Shown here: positions 13,798 to 14,613 of the stretch, one piece after another | How positions within the stretch are numbered: position 1 is the first letter of the stretch | Layout: each line of letters opens with the position of its first letter | Source of the DNA: Acidilobaceae archaeon | GTDB taxonomy: Archaea > Thermoproteota > Thermoprotei_A > Sulfolobales > Acidilobaceae | Assembly (NCBI GenBank): GCA_027039295.1 | Contig: JALWEW010000042.1 | Span: 1 to 14,613, forward strand | Length of the DNA stretch: 14,613 nt | Reading direction: 5' to 3' | Notes under the pieces: generated by a model | The model's input: only the letters and a program-made list of their open reading frames with translations | What the model was told of the DNA's origin: nothing | Database searches by the model: none | Made by a program: the position numbers and the translations under genes

Positions 13798-14613
13798 TTG
13801 CGCTCGAGGCGCGGAGCCACACGCCAGCCAAGCGCCTGCAGCCCAAGGCCGGGCTACGTGCTGGTCATAGCGGAGAAGCCCAAGGCTGGCGAGAGGATAG
13901 CTGTGGCCCTCGCCCAGGGGAGGCCCGTGAAGTGCCGCTGGAGGGGGGTGCCCTACTGGGTATTGTGGAGGGACGGCTCCACGCTCGTGGTTGCGCCGAG
14001 CGCTGGCCACCTCTATGGGCCCTATAGTGGCGAGCGGGGCTACCCGGTCTTCAGCTACGAGTGGAGGCCCCTCTGGGAGTTCGAGAGGGGCTCGGCCCAC
14101 CTGAGGAAGTTCCATGAGGTGCTGGCGCGCCTCAGCAGGGGGGCCAGGCTCTACGTTAACGCGTGTGACTACGACATAGAGGGTAGCGTGATCGGCTACA
14201 TGATAATATACATGCTGGGGGACCCCCGCCGGGCCCGTAGGATGAAGTTCTCCACGCTATCCCCCCTCGACATCAGGCGCGCCTACGAGAGGCTCGAGCC
14301 CCTGGACCGCGAGATGGTCGAGGCGGGGATGGCCCGCCACGAGCTAGACTGGCTCTGGGGCATAAACCTCTCCAGGGCCCTTATGGACGCTGTGAGAAGG
14401 GCCTCCCGTAGGAGGGTCATACTCAGCGCTGGCAGGGTCCAGACGCCCACGCTCGTTGAGGCGGTGAGGAGGTGGCGGGAGAGGAACCTCCACGTCCCCA
14501 AGCCCCGCTTCAGGCTCCGCCTCAGGCTAGAGGCCGGGGGGGTCGAGTTCACGGCCCACCCGAGGGGCTGGGAGCCGGGCTCTAGGGCGGAGGCCGCGAG
14601 GATAGCCTCGGAG
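13798..14613 (+). CDS. topA: Type IA DNA topoisomerase, N-terminal part (cut by window edge)
   Basis: The 272 visible codons start directly with a Toprim domain: VIAEKPKAGERIA (23-35, catalytic Glu26) and NACDYDIEGS (121-130, metal-binding D124, D126 and E128). SAGRVQTPTL (210-219), a strong type IA signature, follows in domain IV. The catalytic tyrosine, expected further on, lies beyond the window. There is no helicase domain ahead of Toprim, so this is not reverse gyrase; it is a topoisomerase I/III that relaxes negative supercoils or decatenates DNA. TTG 13798 has GGGGG (13787-13791) 6 nt upstream; GTG 13858, just before the Toprim core, is the alternative and would drop a 20-residue Arg-rich leader. 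It is the third gene of the likely rpo6-protease-topoisomerase unit. Confidence 0.92.
   Translation, partial: MRSRRGATRQPSACSPRPGYVLVIAEKPKAGERIAVALAQGRPVKCRWRGVPYWVLWRDGSTLVVAPSAGHLYGPYSGERGYPVFSYEWRPLWEFERGSAHLRKFHEVLARLSRGARLYVNACDYDIEGSVIGYMIIYMLGDPRRARRMKFSTLSPLDIRRAYERLEPLDREMVEAGMARHELDWLWGINLSRALMDAVRRASRRRVILSAGRVQTPTLVEAVRRWRERNLHVPKPRFRLRLRLEAGGVEFTAHPRGWEPGSRAEAARIASE

Noticed and set aside
13798..14613. Reverse gyrase
   Set aside because: The Toprim domain starts the protein; the region upstream is the protease gene and has no helicase motifs.
1..14613. CRISPR array, rRNA or insertion sequence
   Set aside because: No spaced direct repeats, rRNA-like conserved stretches, transposase motifs or terminal repeats were seen.

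Overview
The window looks like chromosomal DNA from a hyperthermophilic crenarchaeon, most likely of the Desulfurococcales type (Pyrodictium, Hyperthermus and Aeropyrum relatives). The signs are a GC-rich sequence dominated by AGG (Arg) and ATA (Ile) codons, many GTG and TTG starts, archaeal BRE/TATA-type promoters, and an exclusively archaeal gene set: a gins23-mcm gene pair, a group II chaperonin (thermosome), the RNA polymerase subunit Rpo6, a TET-like M42 aminopeptidase and a Hel308 helicase. No rRNA, tRNA, CRISPR array or insertion sequence was found. The genus is inferred, not proven.

Layout. 1-2156 (-): Hel308 DNA repair helicase, cut off by the window edge near its C-terminus. 2219-3316 (+): M42 metallo-aminopeptidase, divergent from hel308 and sharing a short AT-rich promoter element with it. 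3305-6652 (-): MCM replicative helicase, interrupted by a 419-residue intein (4121-5377) whose homing endonuclease appears decayed. 6636-7214 (-): GINS subunit (Gins23 type), overlapping the start of mcm and probably co-transcribed with it. 7283-8137 (+): an unrecognised zinc-ribbon protein with an Arg/Ser-rich N-terminal tail, divergent from gins23. 8134-9039 (-): a protein resembling the tRNA thiolase TtuA/Ncs6, with both zinc fingers but no ATP-binding PP-loop. 9176-10825 (+): thermosome subunit behind a strong BRE/TATA. 10826-11008: an AT-rich island with no gene. 11009-11437 (-): half-size EamA/DMT membrane protein. 11547-12341 (+): multi-pass membrane protein, perhaps DUF973. 12396-12728 (+): Rpo6. 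12703-13770 (+): site-2-protease-like intramembrane metalloprotease. 13798-14613 (+): N-terminal part of a type IA DNA topoisomerase, cut off by the window edge.

The window brings together chromosome-replication and repair functions: MCM and GINS form the core of the archaeal CMG helicase, Hel308 acts on stalled forks, and topoisomerase IA relaxes or decatenates DNA. Protein quality control (thermosome, TET peptidase, S2P protease) and transcription (Rpo6) lie among them. The least explained genes are the convergent pair at 7283-9039: the zinc-ribbon protein beside gins23 and the TtuA-like protein without a PP-loop. The most striking single element is the MCM intein, placed just before the DNA-contacting presensor-1 hairpin.
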